A stretch of 64,000 nt of DNA from Agaribacterium haliotis. Lineage in GTDB: Bacteria; Pseudomonadota; Gammaproteobacteria; Pseudomonadales; Cellvibrionaceae. Shown here in pieces: positions 48,495 to 57,832 of this stretch; position 1 is the first letter of the stretch, and every line of letters starts with the position of its first letter. The notes under the pieces were generated by a model. That model was not told the origin of the DNA. It ran no database searches and worked only from the letters and a program-made list of their open reading frames with translations. The stretch covers positions 198,541 to 262,540 of the forward strand of contig NZ_NKQJ01000005.1 of assembly GCF_002312815.1 (NCBI RefSeq). The letters run 5' to 3'. Both the position numbers and the translations under genes were made by a program.

Positions 48495-49400
48495 ATGCGC
48501 AATCACGCCCTTATTGCCGCCAAGGCCCTTGTTGCAAGTTTATTTATTGTTGCACTTGTGTGGTGGGTGCAAGTGCATGTTGGCTGGGCGGAACTATTAA
48601 ACAACTGGCAGCGCGTCAGCGCTTGGCAAATCACCGCGGTTGTAGGCCTTATCTTTGTCAGCCATCTGTTGCGTGTCGCGCGCGTACACATCGCTTATCG
48701 GCCAGCCAAAACGCTGAGATTTGCCGATGTCTGTGGCGTTAGCCTTGTACACAATACCGTCAGCTTCCTTTTACCTATGCGCCTAGGCGAACTGGCGCTG
48801 CCGCTTCTGAGTCGCAGTCGCTTGAATATCGACTATCGCTATTCTGCAACCTGCCTGTTCTTATTGCGTTTATTTGATGCCAACTGGTTGATGCTGCTAC
48901 TGCTGTTAGGCGCATCCTCGTCCTACCTAGGTGATCAAGCGCGACTGATACTCTGGGCCATTGTTGCCACAACCCCCCTGGCCTTGTACGCGGCGGTCAT
49001 TTTTGTGCGCCGCAGCCCGCGTTTTAAAGTATTGAAGCCATTGGTAGAGCGCAGTAGCTTATTTATAATGCTGTATCTGTTAAGTGGTGCCATTTGGATG
49101 GTCAAGCTCAGCGCCCTCGCCTGGTTAGTCGCAAGCTTGGGGCAATTACCGCTTGAGCACGCCTGGCTCGGAAGCCTTCTCGCCGACGCCAGTGCACTAT
49201 CGCCGATTACCGGTTTTGCAAATGCTGGAACTTTTGAAGCCGCCTTTGCTCTACCCTTACTGCCTTTAGGTTACGATAGCGCCGCACTGGTAAGTGCCGC
49301 GTTAAACCTTCACCTACTGGTATTGATTACGAACATAGCCGCCGGCTTGATCGGCGCAATGATTTTACTGTTTTACACATCGAATAAGCAGGTGCTTTGA
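48495..49400 (+). CDS. YbhN/AglD-type multispanning membrane protein (LPG synthase TM-like, UPF0104)
   Basis: A 301-residue protein with about 6-8 membrane helices (ALVASLFIVALVWWV, ITAVVGLIFVSHLLRVARV, LHLLVLITNIAAGLIGAMIL). Family landmarks are the arginine-rich HLLRVARVHIAYRP and the loop LVHNTVSFLLPMRLGELALP, which matches the L-x-N-x-x-x-x-x-x-P-x-R-x-GE motif of the flippase-like lysylphosphatidylglycerol synthase TM domain. Such proteins are proposed to move or hold lipid-linked sugars or phospholipids. ATG at 48495 is preferred over a 24-codon longer frame. Its stop directly abuts the GT2 start. Confidence 0.85.
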   Translation: MRNHALIAAKALVASLFIVALVWWVQVHVGWAELLNNWQRVSAWQITAVVGLIFVSHLLRVARVHIAYRPAKTLRFADVCGVSLVHNTVSFLLPMRLGELALPLLSRSRLNIDYRYSATCLFLLRLFDANWLMLLLLLGASSSYLGDQARLILWAIVATTPLALYAAVIFVRRSPRFKVLKPLVERSSLFIMLYLLSGAIWMVKLSALAWLVASLGQLPLEHAWLGSLLADASALSPITGFANAGTFEAAFALPLLPLGYDSAALVSAALNLHLLVLITNIAAGLIGAMILLFYTSNKQVL

Positions 49401-50393
49401 ATGCCTCTACCCAGTTTGACCGTCGTTGTCCCCATGTACAACGAACAAGACAATGTCCTGCCGCTGTTTGAAGCGCTCGAAAGTGCGCTGCAAAATTACA
49501 GCGGCCCATGGAAAGCTATTCTGGTAAATGATGGCAGCAGCGACGGAACCAGCAAACGCTTAAATGAAGCCGTTGCACAATTTGGCGAGCGCTACCGCCA
49601 CATCGAGCTGCAGCGCAACTTTGGCCAAACCGCAGCAATGCAAGCCGGTATTGATGCAGCCGATACCGACCTTATCGCAACCATGGACGGCGATTTGCAG
49701 AATGACCCGGCCGACATTCCCCGCCTGGTCGAAGAGCTGCTTGAGCGCGATCTCGATTTACTGCAGGGCTGGCGCAAAGATAGAAAAGACCACCTGGTCA
49801 GCCGCAAAGTGCCCTCGCGTTTTGCCAACCGCCTGATTCAACGCGTCAGCGGCGTTAAACTTAACGACTACGGCTGCAGCCTCAAAGTCTATCGCGCCGA
49901 TGCGCTTAAGCAGATTCGCCTCTATGGTGAAATGCACCGCTTTATTCCTGTGTGGATGGCAACCGTGTGCCCACCAAGCCGTATTGGCGAAACCGTCGTC
50001 AACCACCGCGAGCGCCTGACCGGCGAGAGCAAATACGGCATAAGCCGCACCTTTCGCGTATTAATTGATTTGCTTTCGGTGTTTTTCTTTCTCAAATTTC
50101 GCGCCCGCCCCGGCCACTTTTTTGGCTCCATCGGCCTTTGGGTCGGCATGATTGGCTCCTTGCTGCTGGCCTATCTCGCCGGCGTCAAGTATATCGCGGG
50201 TGAAAACATCGGCGACCGCCCGCTACTGTTGGTGGCATCGCTGTTAATTATTGCCTCGTTGCAATTCTTAACAACCGGGGTACTTTCAGAAATTCTCAGT
50301 CGCATCTTTTTCCAGACGACCAATGTCAAAAGTTACAAGGTAAGAGAGCCACTTAGCTACGAACGCCCGAGCGCCACAGATAGCAACGACTAA
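49401..50393 (+). CDS. Family 2 glycosyltransferase (ArnC/DPM1-like polyprenyl-phosphate sugar transferase)
   Basis: A 330-residue GT2 enzyme. The N-terminal GT-A domain has LTVVVPMYNEQDNV, VNDGSSDGT and the metal/UDP-binding ATMDGDLQNDP. The acceptor region GVKLNDYGCSLKVYRAD and ERLTGESKYG is typical of polyprenyl-phosphate transferases such as ArnC and DPM1. Two C-terminal membrane helices (FFGSIGLWVGMIGSLLLAYL and LLLVASLLIIASLQFL) fix it to the inner membrane with the active site cytoplasmic. It would place a sugar on undecaprenyl phosphate for use by the following GT39 enzymes. Confidence 0.9.
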   Translation: MPLPSLTVVVPMYNEQDNVLPLFEALESALQNYSGPWKAILVNDGSSDGTSKRLNEAVAQFGERYRHIELQRNFGQTAAMQAGIDAADTDLIATMDGDLQNDPADIPRLVEELLERDLDLLQGWRKDRKDHLVSRKVPSRFANRLIQRVSGVKLNDYGCSLKVYRADALKQIRLYGEMHRFIPVWMATVCPPSRIGETVVNHRERLTGESKYGISRTFRVLIDLLSVFFFLKFRARPGHFFGSIGLWVGMIGSLLLAYLAGVKYIAGENIGDRPLLLVASLLIIASLQFLTTGVLSEILSRIFFQTTNVKSYKVREPLSYERPSATDSND

Positions 50394-50401
50394 GGTTCAC
50401 C

Positions 50402-51994
50402 GTGAATCAAAAAATTCAGCAGTTTTTGCTCTCGCCGTGGTTTATCGGTGTAAGTGTTGCGCTCAGCTATTGGCTGGGCCTTGGCAGCTTGCCTCTGTTT
50501 GACCTCGACGAAGGCGCCTTTACTGAAGCGACGCGGGAAATGCTCGAAAGCGGCGTATTTTCCGCCACCTACCTCGACGGCGAACCGCGCTACGACAAGC
50601 CCATTTTCTTTTATTGGATTCAAGCGCTCAGCATCAGCGCCTTCGGCTTTAACGAGTGGGCCTTTCGTTTGCCATCCGTGCTGGCCGCCTGCCTGTGGGC
50701 CTGGGCTTTTTACCGTTTTGTCAGCGAGCAATTCAATAAAGAGAAGGCGCAGATCGCGACGCTGTTTTTAGTAAACTGCCTGTGGATCGCGCTTATTGCT
50801 CGCTCTGCAATTGCCGACGCACTGCTGAATTTATTTCTCTCACTGACCTTATTCGATATTTGGCGCTACCTTAAAACAGGCGAACAACGCTACGCGTTAA
50901 GACTTTACCTGTGGATGGCTCTCGGCACCTTAACCAAGGGCCCGGTTGCTGTCGCCGTGCCGCTGGCAGTTAGCTTGCTGTATTTAATTTGCAGTCGATC
51001 GCTGAGCAAACACTGGCGCACCTACTTTAACTTTAAAGGCTGGGCGCTGTACTTTGCGGTGGTTTCACCGTGGATTATCGCCGTGAGTTTAGAGCAAGGC
51101 CTCGGTTTTTTTGAGGGTTTTATTGTCGAGCACAACTTAAAGCGCTTCTCCGATACCCGCGAAAGCCACGGCGGCAGTATTTTTTATTACCTCGCGGTGC
51201 TGCCGATTATTATTTTGCCGCTAACAGGCTTGCTTGCGCCGCTGTTTAAGCGCCTGCGCAGCCAGTGGCAAGGCAATATCGGGCGCTTTTTGCTGTTGTG
51301 GTTTGCGGTAATATTTTGTTTATTTTCACTATCCAAAACCCAGCTGCCCCACTACATTCTCAATGCCCTTGTGCCGCTTATTATTCTGCTGGCGACAGTG
51401 AGCTCGCTTGAGAAAAATTACCGTTGGACTCTGCTATTCCCCGCTTTATTTATGCTGCTGCTGGTCTTCTTGCCCGAACTTCTGGCCATCGCCAGCGATA
51501 ACAGCAAAGGTTACGACCAGGCGACACTTGCCGCGTGGCCGCAGGCCGTGCCCAGTTATTATCGAGTAGCGGCACTGGCGGCACTCGCTTTAATAGTACT
51601 GGCGACGTTTGCACCGACACTTCGGACCTGGCAGCGCCTTGCATTGAGCGGGCTGGTGTTAAACAGTTTCTTTTTTACAGTCTTTATCCAGGTTATTTTT
51701 AATTTACAGCAACAGCCGGTGCAAAACATGGTCAAGCACACGCTCGATCACTACCCCGGTGAAGCCGTGGTTGCCTATCGCATGCACATGCCGAGCTTCA
51801 GTGTGTACCGCCAACAAATTACTCAGCTGCGTGCGCCTAAGCGCGGCGAGCTGGCCTTGGTGCGCATTGATCGTGTTGCAGGCTTAGAGCATAAACTTGC
51901 GCAAAATAAGCAGCCTTTACAACTTGAGCGCCTGTATCAGAGCAGCGGCCTATTATTGGTAAGGGCTGTCGACATGGATCGTTTGGAAAATTAA
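50402..51994 (+). CDS. Family 39 glycosyltransferase (ArnT/PMT-like)
   Basis: A 530-residue multispanning membrane enzyme using a polyprenyl-phosphate sugar on the periplasmic side. The N-terminus has the GT39 acidic motif LPLFDLDEGAFTEATREML. The substrate loop GEPRYDKPIFFYWIQ follows, then helices such as YFAVVSPWIIAVSLEQGLGF and the signature IVEHNLKRFSDTRESHGG, close to ArnT-type proteins. Acceptor (lipid A, protein or other) cannot be told. The start is GTG with AAGG upstream. It is followed after 2 bp by the PAP2-GT39 fusion gene. Confidence 0.88.
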   Translation: MNQKIQQFLLSPWFIGVSVALSYWLGLGSLPLFDLDEGAFTEATREMLESGVFSATYLDGEPRYDKPIFFYWIQALSISAFGFNEWAFRLPSVLAACLWAWAFYRFVSEQFNKEKAQIATLFLVNCLWIALIARSAIADALLNLFLSLTLFDIWRYLKTGEQRYALRLYLWMALGTLTKGPVAVAVPLAVSLLYLICSRSLSKHWRTYFNFKGWALYFAVVSPWIIAVSLEQGLGFFEGFIVEHNLKRFSDTRESHGGSIFYYLAVLPIIILPLTGLLAPLFKRLRSQWQGNIGRFLLLWFAVIFCLFSLSKTQLPHYILNALVPLIILLATVSSLEKNYRWTLLFPALFMLLLVFLPELLAIASDNSKGYDQATLAAWPQAVPSYYRVAALAALALIVLATFAPTLRTWQRLALSGLVLNSFFFTVFIQVIFNLQQQPVQNMVKHTLDHYPGEAVVAYRMHMPSFSVYRQQITQLRAPKRGELALVRIDRVAGLEHKLAQNKQPLQLERLYQSSGLLLVRAVDMDRLEN

Positions 51995-51996
51995 CA

Positions 51997-54345
51997 ATGT
52001 CTCAGCTAAGCAATTATTTTTCGCTCGTCGCCAGCGACTTTAAGCTTTGGCTCAAACAAGGCCGTTTAGAGCCCATTGAACAAAACAAACACACCGCCAA
52101 GCTGCTTATTGCTTTTGGCCTTGCAACTTGGCTGCTCGCCTTGGTTTTGTATGTTATTGACGGTTACCACGCTGGCTTTTTAAGCATCAACGCCTGGGCC
52201 GCCACGATGAGCCCCGTCGCGCTACATCTTTTGACAAGCTTTGGCGATGGCGTATTTGTGCTGGCACTTATGCTGCTGTTTGCGCACAAACGTGTGCCCT
52301 TGCTGTACTGCATCCTAATTGCCGGTTTGCTCAGCGGCTTAATTGCCCAGCTCATCAAACGCAGCTTAGATTTTGGCCGCCCGCCCAGCGTGTTTAGCAG
52401 CGATGAGTTTGTTTTGGTCGGCAAGGCGCTCAAGAGCAAAAGTTTTCCGTCAGGCCACACAACCACGGCATTTTTAACTGCGAGTGTGTTGATCTTGTGG
52501 ACAGACAAGCGCTGGTTAAAGTTTGGCCTGGCTGTACTTGCCGTGCTTGCCGGCATGAGCCGTATCTGGCTCGGTGTGCACTGGCCAATTGATGTACTTG
52601 TCGGCGCCGGCATCGGCACGCTTGTTGGCGTCTGGGCCTGGCATACCACAATTAAACGCCAACAGAAGATCTCGGCGTTTGCCATTTTATTTGCGCTTTT
52701 GTTATTGGTTTTAGCAAGCTTTGGCGCCATTTTTGACGACAATGATTACCACCATGCGCAGTGGCTTATTTCGATTACCGGCGCCGTTGCGCTGTGGAAA
52801 AGCGCGCACTTTTTCCTGTTGCGCAAAAGCGGCTTAGCAATTCGCCTGGATAAACAACAAACGCTTGCCGGCCTGCAGCTTAGCAATGCTGAGCTTATTT
52901 TTATTGTTGTGCTGATTGTAACGCTTGCCTATCGCATACTGGTAATAATGCAGCCTCACCTGACCCTGTTTTACGACGAAGCTTATTATTACCACTGGTC
53001 GCTGCAGCCCGAATTGGGTTATTACAGCAAACCGCCGATGGTGGCTTGGTTTATCCACTTGTTTACCAGCTTATTTGGCAGCAGCGTGACAAGCGTTAAA
53101 CTCGCCGCGCCGTTTCTCTACGCCGGCAGCGCCGTTTTTGTTTACCTTAGCGCCAAGCGCTTAGCTGGTAGTGAAAGCGCTCTAATCGCCGGCTTGCTGC
53201 TGTTGTTTGCCCCAGTTGTCGGCTTTAACTCAGAGTTTATCACCACCGATGCGCCGCTGTTTTTATTCTGGTCACTCACTATCTATGCGAGCATTCGCGC
53301 GCTGGAAAAACATCAACTGCGCTGGTGGTTGCTCGTGGGTATCAGCTGTGGCTTGGGCATGCTCAGTAAATATACGATGGCGGTATTGCCCGCGTCTATT
53401 TTCTTATGTCTGCTATACGACAAAGACTCGCGCAGCGTACTTAAAAGCTACAAGCCGTGGTTGGCCGCCGTTATTGCAGGTTTGCTGTTTGCGCTCAACT
53501 TGTGGTGGAATGCCGACCACCACTGGGTCGCGTTTGCCCACACTGGCGAAATCAGCCAGCAAGATAAAGCCGGCCTAAACATAGTTGGTACACTTGAGTT
53601 TTTGGCCGGCCAGTTATTTGTATTTGGCCCGCTCGCTTGTGTGTTATTTTGGCTGGCTCGCAAACAAATCAAAAAGCGGCTGGATGAGCAGCGCCAGGCA
53701 ACGTTATTATTGCTCTTTTCATGTTTTGGTATTTTGCTTGTCATTGGCCTTCAGGCTTTAAGCTCACGCGCGTTTGTAAACTGGGCGGCGACGTGGATTA
53801 TCGCCGCTAGTATCTTAGTTGGCCTCAGCTTAAGTTTTAACCGCAACGGCAAACTCATCAAATACACGCTGATTAGCCAAATCTTGCTCTTGTCTGCGTT
53901 TTACCACTGGCCGCAACTGCAGCAGCACTTCGGTATTGAAGCATCAAAGAAAAACAACCCCTACCAGCGCGTGCTCGGCTGGGAGGGCGTTGCCAAGCAG
54001 CTCGAACCCATACGCCAGCGCTACCCCGAGGCAAAACTTGCAAGCAGTCGCCGCGACTTACTTGCCTATATCGGTTTTCACGCCTTTCCAGGCGAAAAAG
54101 AGCTGTATCGCTGGAACCCCAAACAAGACAATATTCGCGATCACTACGACCTTAAATACAATTTAAGAACACTCAAAGATACAGACCAGGACTTTATTTT
54201 TGTCAGCTCTAAGCCGTTGGCGGTAGAACTACTCGCCCGATTTGATAAGGCCGAGTATCTCGGCCAAATCGAACAGGAGGTATTTAAAGACAAGCGCCAC
54301 CGGGTCTATATCTATTATCTGCAAGGCTTTAACGGCTATGAATAA
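51997..54345 (+). CDS. Fusion of PAP2 phosphatase and family 39 glycosyltransferase
   Basis: A 782-residue membrane protein with two enzymatic halves. Residues 1-285 are a PAP2 phosphatase with all three motifs: K121-x6-R128-P129, PSGH at 151-154 and SR-x5-H-x3-D at 188-199, the catalytic His residues intact. From about residue 295 a GT39 half begins: TLFYDEAYYYHWSLQPELGY with its Asp-Glu, then YSKPPMVAWFIHLFTSLFG, helices, and a periplasmic C-terminal domain. The frame is open throughout, without a shift. Combining a polyprenyl/lipid phosphatase with a sugar transferase in one chain suggests coupled sugar transfer and phosphate removal. It overlaps the next gene by 8 bp. Confidence 0.9.
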   Translation: MSQLSNYFSLVASDFKLWLKQGRLEPIEQNKHTAKLLIAFGLATWLLALVLYVIDGYHAGFLSINAWAATMSPVALHLLTSFGDGVFVLALMLLFAHKRVPLLYCILIAGLLSGLIAQLIKRSLDFGRPPSVFSSDEFVLVGKALKSKSFPSGHTTTAFLTASVLILWTDKRWLKFGLAVLAVLAGMSRIWLGVHWPIDVLVGAGIGTLVGVWAWHTTIKRQQKISAFAILFALLLLVLASFGAIFDDNDYHHAQWLISITGAVALWKSAHFFLLRKSGLAIRLDKQQTLAGLQLSNAELIFIVVLIVTLAYRILVIMQPHLTLFYDEAYYYHWSLQPELGYYSKPPMVAWFIHLFTSLFGSSVTSVKLAAPFLYAGSAVFVYLSAKRLAGSESALIAGLLLLFAPVVGFNSEFITTDAPLFLFWSLTIYASIRALEKHQLRWWLLVGISCGLGMLSKYTMAVLPASIFLCLLYDKDSRSVLKSYKPWLAAVIAGLLFALNLWWNADHHWVAFAHTGEISQQDKAGLNIVGTLEFLAGQLFVFGPLACVLFWLARKQIKKRLDEQRQATLLLLFSCFGILLVIGLQALSSRAFVNWAATWIIAASILVGLSLSFNRNGKLIKYTLISQILLLSAFYHWPQLQQHFGIEASKKNNPYQRVLGWEGVAKQLEPIRQRYPEAKLASSRRDLLAYIGFHAFPGEKELYRWNPKQDNIRDHYDLKYNLRTLKDTDQDFIFVSSKPLAVELLARFDKAEYLGQIEQEVFKDKRHRVYIYYLQGFNGYE

Positions 54346-55012
54346 ACTAAATTTAACTCGCGCACAGCGGTTAATACCGGGCGTACTTTTTGTTGGCTGT
54401 GTTGTCTTTTTTCTACTTCAACCAACACTGGATTTAAAAGTCAGCGCACTGTTTTACGACAACGGCTTTTACTGGAAGAAAAACCCCGTTATTCACTTTA
54501 TCTATTTGGTCTTTGCCAAGATCCACATCCCTGTACTGTTACTACTTATTGCACTTAGCATTTATTACGCAAAGAAAAAGCAGAGAAATAAAAAGCTCGC
54601 TGCGGTTTTTTTAATGTGCTCGTTGATACTTGGCCCGGGCATATTGGTTAATCTGATACTCAAAGACAACAGCCTAGGCCGCCCGCGCCCGGTGCATGTG
54701 CAAGAATTTGGCGGCAGCGATGCGTACGCGCCACCCTTTCACTACAGCGGCGCTTGTCAAAAAAATTGCTCTTTTGTAAGTGGTCACGCATCCATCGGCT
54801 TCTATTTAATGGCGCTATACTGGCTGCAGCGCAAACGCCGCTGGCTCTTTGCAGGTATTGGCCTTGGGCTTGCCATAGGTTTGACCCGAATCATGCAGGG
54901 CGGGCATTTTTTCAGCGATGTTATTTTCGCAGGCTGGGCGGTTTATTTTACTTGTGTCTTGCTCGACAAACTTATTCTAAGCCGCCGCAGCAACGAAACA
55001 GCCCCGATATAG
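54338..55012 (+). CDS. PAP2 family membrane phosphatase
   Basis: A 224-residue PAP2 enzyme. Motifs are LKDNSLGRPRP (C1), FVSGHAS (C2) and TRIMQGGHFFSDV (C3), with the catalytic histidines kept. It has an early periplasmic segment FYDNGFYWKKNPVIHF and about six membrane helices. This pattern is like LpxE-type lipid A phosphatases and undecaprenyl-pyrophosphate phosphatases. The open frame starts inside the preceding gene, but ATG at 54338 overlaps its stop by 8 bp, indicating coupling. It ends the five-gene glycan cluster and lies 68 bp before the DUF481 gene. Confidence 0.88.
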   Translation: MNKLNLTRAQRLIPGVLFVGCVVFFLLQPTLDLKVSALFYDNGFYWKKNPVIHFIYLVFAKIHIPVLLLLIALSIYYAKKKQRNKKLAAVFLMCSLILGPGILVNLILKDNSLGRPRPVHVQEFGGSDAYAPPFHYSGACQKNCSFVSGHASIGFYLMALYWLQRKRRWLFAGIGLGLAIGLTRIMQGGHFFSDVIFAGWAVYFTCVLLDKLILSRRSNETAPI

Positions 55013-55080
55013 CCCAATACAACAACCGCAATAAGACAAAACCATAATACGACCTATCATCTTGCTTTGGAGAAACACGG

Positions 55081-55869
55081 ATGAAACATCAGTTAGCAAT
55101 TGGCCTTAGCAGCGCAGCATTTGTTTGCGCTCCGGCTTTCGCAGAAGACCCTAAACCACTCAGCACTGACGTTGAAGTCGGCTACATCGCCACTTCCGGC
55201 AACACTGAGACAAGCTCATTTAAGGGCCGCGTTGAAATAAAACAAGAATTAAACCGCTTCCGCAACGCCTTTAAAGCGGAAGGTTTGTATAAGAGAGACC
55301 AGATCGAAGTCGAAACCGACGGTGTGGTTGAAGAAGAAGAGCGCACAACCGCTGAAAAATACTTTTTATCCGCGCGCAGTGACCTCAAGCTCAACGACGA
55401 GTACATGGGGCTTTTTGGTTTTGGCTCGTATGAAGAAGACAAGTTTAGCGGCTTTGTTTACCAATCAACACTCGCCGTCGGTTTTAGCGACCGCCTGTTA
55501 AACTTCAGCGCCGGTCACCTCGACTACAGCATCGGTCCTGGTATTGGCTTCAACGAAACCGAAGATAGCTTTGACGCGGATGACAACTTATTGCCCGGCG
55601 AATCTAGCAGCACGCCGGTTCTGCGCCTAACCGCTGACTTTCTATACAACTTAAGCGAAAACTCAGCCTTCACTCAAAGCTTCGCATCGGATGTCGGTGT
55701 ACAAGATGGTGAGAATACCAAGAGTAAATCGGAGACCGCGCTAAGTGCCAATATTATTGGCAGCCTGGCAATGAAAGCCTCGTACATTGTTGATCACAAC
55801 ACCCATGTGCTTGAGGGCAAAAAACACGCAGATACACAAACCGCAGTGACTTTAGTTTATAGTTTTTAA
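55081..55869 (+). CDS. DUF481 (YdiY-like) outer-membrane beta-barrel protein
   Basis: A 262-residue protein with a signal peptide (LAIGLSSAAFVCAPAFA) and a series of amphipathic strands typical of DUF481: EVGYIATSGNTETSSFKGR at the mature start, alternating aromatic strands (YMGLFGFGSYEEDKFSGFVY) and a C-terminal strand ending AVTLVYSF, with the final Phe of outer-membrane barrels. Function is unknown. TTGGAGAAACACGG just before the ATG is a strong ribosome site. It may be read with the glycan cluster (68 bp gap) or on its own. Confidence 0.87.
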   Translation: MKHQLAIGLSSAAFVCAPAFAEDPKPLSTDVEVGYIATSGNTETSSFKGRVEIKQELNRFRNAFKAEGLYKRDQIEVETDGVVEEEERTTAEKYFLSARSDLKLNDEYMGLFGFGSYEEDKFSGFVYQSTLAVGFSDRLLNFSAGHLDYSIGPGIGFNETEDSFDADDNLLPGESSSTPVLRLTADFLYNLSENSAFTQSFASDVGVQDGENTKSKSETALSANIIGSLAMKASYIVDHNTHVLEGKKHADTQTAVTLVYSF

Positions 55870-55891
55870 TACTTAGATAGCCGCTGCGCAC

Positions 55892-55919
55892 AAAAAAGCC
55901 GGCTTTATGCCGGCTTTTT
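55892..55919. terminator. Bidirectional intrinsic terminator between convergent genes
   Basis: AAAAAGCCGGC and GCCGGCTTTTT form an 11-bp stem with a TTTAT loop and A/T runs on both sides. It lies 22 bp after the DUF481 stop and 17 bp beyond the TpsB stop on the other strand, so it can end both transcripts. Confidence 0.93.
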
Positions 55920-55936
55920 ATTGACCACTTAAAAAC

Positions 55937-57829
55937 TTAGATCGAATAAGAAAGCTCAATACCAAAGGCCGCGGTTTCGGTCGGCTCGTCGGTATCAACA
56001 CCTTTTTTCTTATCCATCAGTACAGAGCCTGCGTAAATATCGGCGCTGACCCCAAACATGTGAAATTTAAGCCCGAGGCCGGCATCGGCAAATTGCCCGA
56101 TAACAGTTTCTTCATCAAAGGCACTAAAAGGATAAAGCCGGCCGTAAGATGCATCCAAAAACACATAGGGCTGAATCATCTCGCCAAGTTGATGGCCAAA
56201 GACCGAACTGCCGCCGCCGGGCATTGGGAAAAACCAATCTGCACCAAAATACAAACCGTCGTCGGCCTGCATGCCATTAATGGAGAACACCCGCGCGCGG
56301 CCCTCGCCTGTCAGGCTCATTTGCACAACACTGGAGGTGCGCTCACCGGCATATTGGCCGGCAGCGCGCAGAAGTAAACGCGTTTCGATCTCGGTAAAAG
56401 GAATCTTGGCAAACATCAGTGATGACAAATCAAAATTAAGCATATTGACATCAATGTGAATAAGATCGCCAAAGTCTTCAAATTCGGATTTCACATTGTG
56501 CACGGCGAGCTGGCCGCGATAGAGCTGGCGCCGTTTTTCATTTAACACATCAAAGTTCAGCATAGCCGTCGCTTGGTCGACCAAAGTCACGGTTTCAAAA
56601 AAGGTATCTAAGGTTGTCTCGATGTTGGCATATTTAAACCCGGCACTGATATTTTTGACCCGGCGCCGGTCAATAACCCACTCAACGCTGGCGTCTTTAA
56701 CTTCTGACTCACCGGTAAAAAGTGGCGTTTCTGCACCGGACAAAAATAAGCGGCTTACAAATTCGTTTGTCGATACCCCAACGCTGGTACGCAAACGCGG
56801 CAGGCCCCAAAACGAACTGTAACGCAGCGCACCGTAGGTACTGTTATCCGGGTTAAAGGTTTTTAAGATCGCAAGATAGACTTCATCGCCAAGCCCCGAC
56901 GGGTTGTGCACATACAGATCGGCATAGGCACGGTTCTTACTTGTCTCTTCCGAGCCGTGGTTGTCGATACGAAAGTTACTTGAAAACCAGCGTTCGTCTT
57001 CAACGTTGACACTTAGCATGGTGTCGCCAACTTGCTTGCCCGGCGACAGCACCGATCTGGCCGATAGCCCCGGTATATCATTGACCAAATACAGCGCCTC
57101 TTCTAAACGCTCTGCGGTAACCGGCTTGCCGATATCTTTTTTAAATGCGCGCTGAATCAAACCCTCCGAGACACGGCCATCGTTGTTGACTTCAACATGC
57201 CCCAGCTCACCAAGTAACAGCGTGAGTGTGACAACGCCATCGCGAACTTTTTGCTCGGGGATATAGGCTTTGGCAAGAATAAAACCGCGCTCGCGATAAA
57301 ACTGGGTAATTTCTGCGGCGACCCCTTCGATCATACCCAGGGTAACACCACGCTTGCGCCGTTGATCGCGAATAAGAAATACCAGTCGCTGCACTTCGAT
57401 GGCGCCGACGTGCTCATCGCCAATGCCCTCTTCGATATCGCCAACCAAATCGGCAATTTCGCTGACTTCCTGTTCGGTATAACCCCACTCGCCGAGCTGG
57501 TCTTCGCGCATCATATCAAAACGAATTTTTTCAACATGCTCGATCAAGGCTTCGCGGGTAATGCCAAGCTCGGGGTATTCAACCAAACCTTGCAGGCGGA
57601 ACTCTTTGACATTCAAACGCGGGCCGGCCGATGGGTCCGGGTTGCGGTGACGAACAGGCGGCACATCAAGATCAAGCAACATCGACTTTTCTTCAAGCAA
57701 TGGCACTTGGTGTGTATCTGGCATTTCAATATACCCTTGCGCAAAGGCCAGCGAGCTCAAGCCGCTCACAGTTAAGCCAAGCGCAAGTTTGCGGCCCTTG
57801 CGGGCCACATCCTTAAGCGGGAACAACAT
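55937..57829 (-). CDS. TpsB outer-membrane secretion pore (ShlB/FhaC/HecB family)
   Basis: A 630-residue two-partner-secretion transporter. A signal peptide (LALGLTVSGLSSLAFA) leads into a periplasmic part with a POTRA-type region (LNVKEFRLQGLVEYPELGIT, then AAEITQFYRERGFILAKAYI and GELGHVEVNNDGRVSEGLI, as in POTRA_2/ShlB). The C-terminal beta-barrel has RIDNHGSEETSKNRAYADLY and HNPSGLGDEVYLAIL, the usual opening of the FhaC barrel, and ends IELSYSI. It would export the adhesin encoded 3 bp upstream. The barrel lacks the commonest form of the VRGY motif as far as I can see. Confidence 0.9.
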   Translation of the reverse strand: MLFPLKDVARKGRKLALGLTVSGLSSLAFAQGYIEMPDTHQVPLLEEKSMLLDLDVPPVRHRNPDPSAGPRLNVKEFRLQGLVEYPELGITREALIEHVEKIRFDMMREDQLGEWGYTEQEVSEIADLVGDIEEGIGDEHVGAIEVQRLVFLIRDQRRKRGVTLGMIEGVAAEITQFYRERGFILAKAYIPEQKVRDGVVTLTLLLGELGHVEVNNDGRVSEGLIQRAFKKDIGKPVTAERLEEALYLVNDIPGLSARSVLSPGKQVGDTMLSVNVEDERWFSSNFRIDNHGSEETSKNRAYADLYVHNPSGLGDEVYLAILKTFNPDNSTYGALRYSSFWGLPRLRTSVGVSTNEFVSRLFLSGAETPLFTGESEVKDASVEWVIDRRRVKNISAGFKYANIETTLDTFFETVTLVDQATAMLNFDVLNEKRRQLYRGQLAVHNVKSEFEDFGDLIHIDVNMLNFDLSSLMFAKIPFTEIETRLLLRAAGQYAGERTSSVVQMSLTGEGRARVFSINGMQADDGLYFGADWFFPMPGGGSSVFGHQLGEMIQPYVFLDASYGRLYPFSAFDEETVIGQFADAGLGLKFHMFGVSADIYAGSVLMDKKKGVDTDEPTETAAFGIELSYSI

Positions 57830-57832
57830 AAA

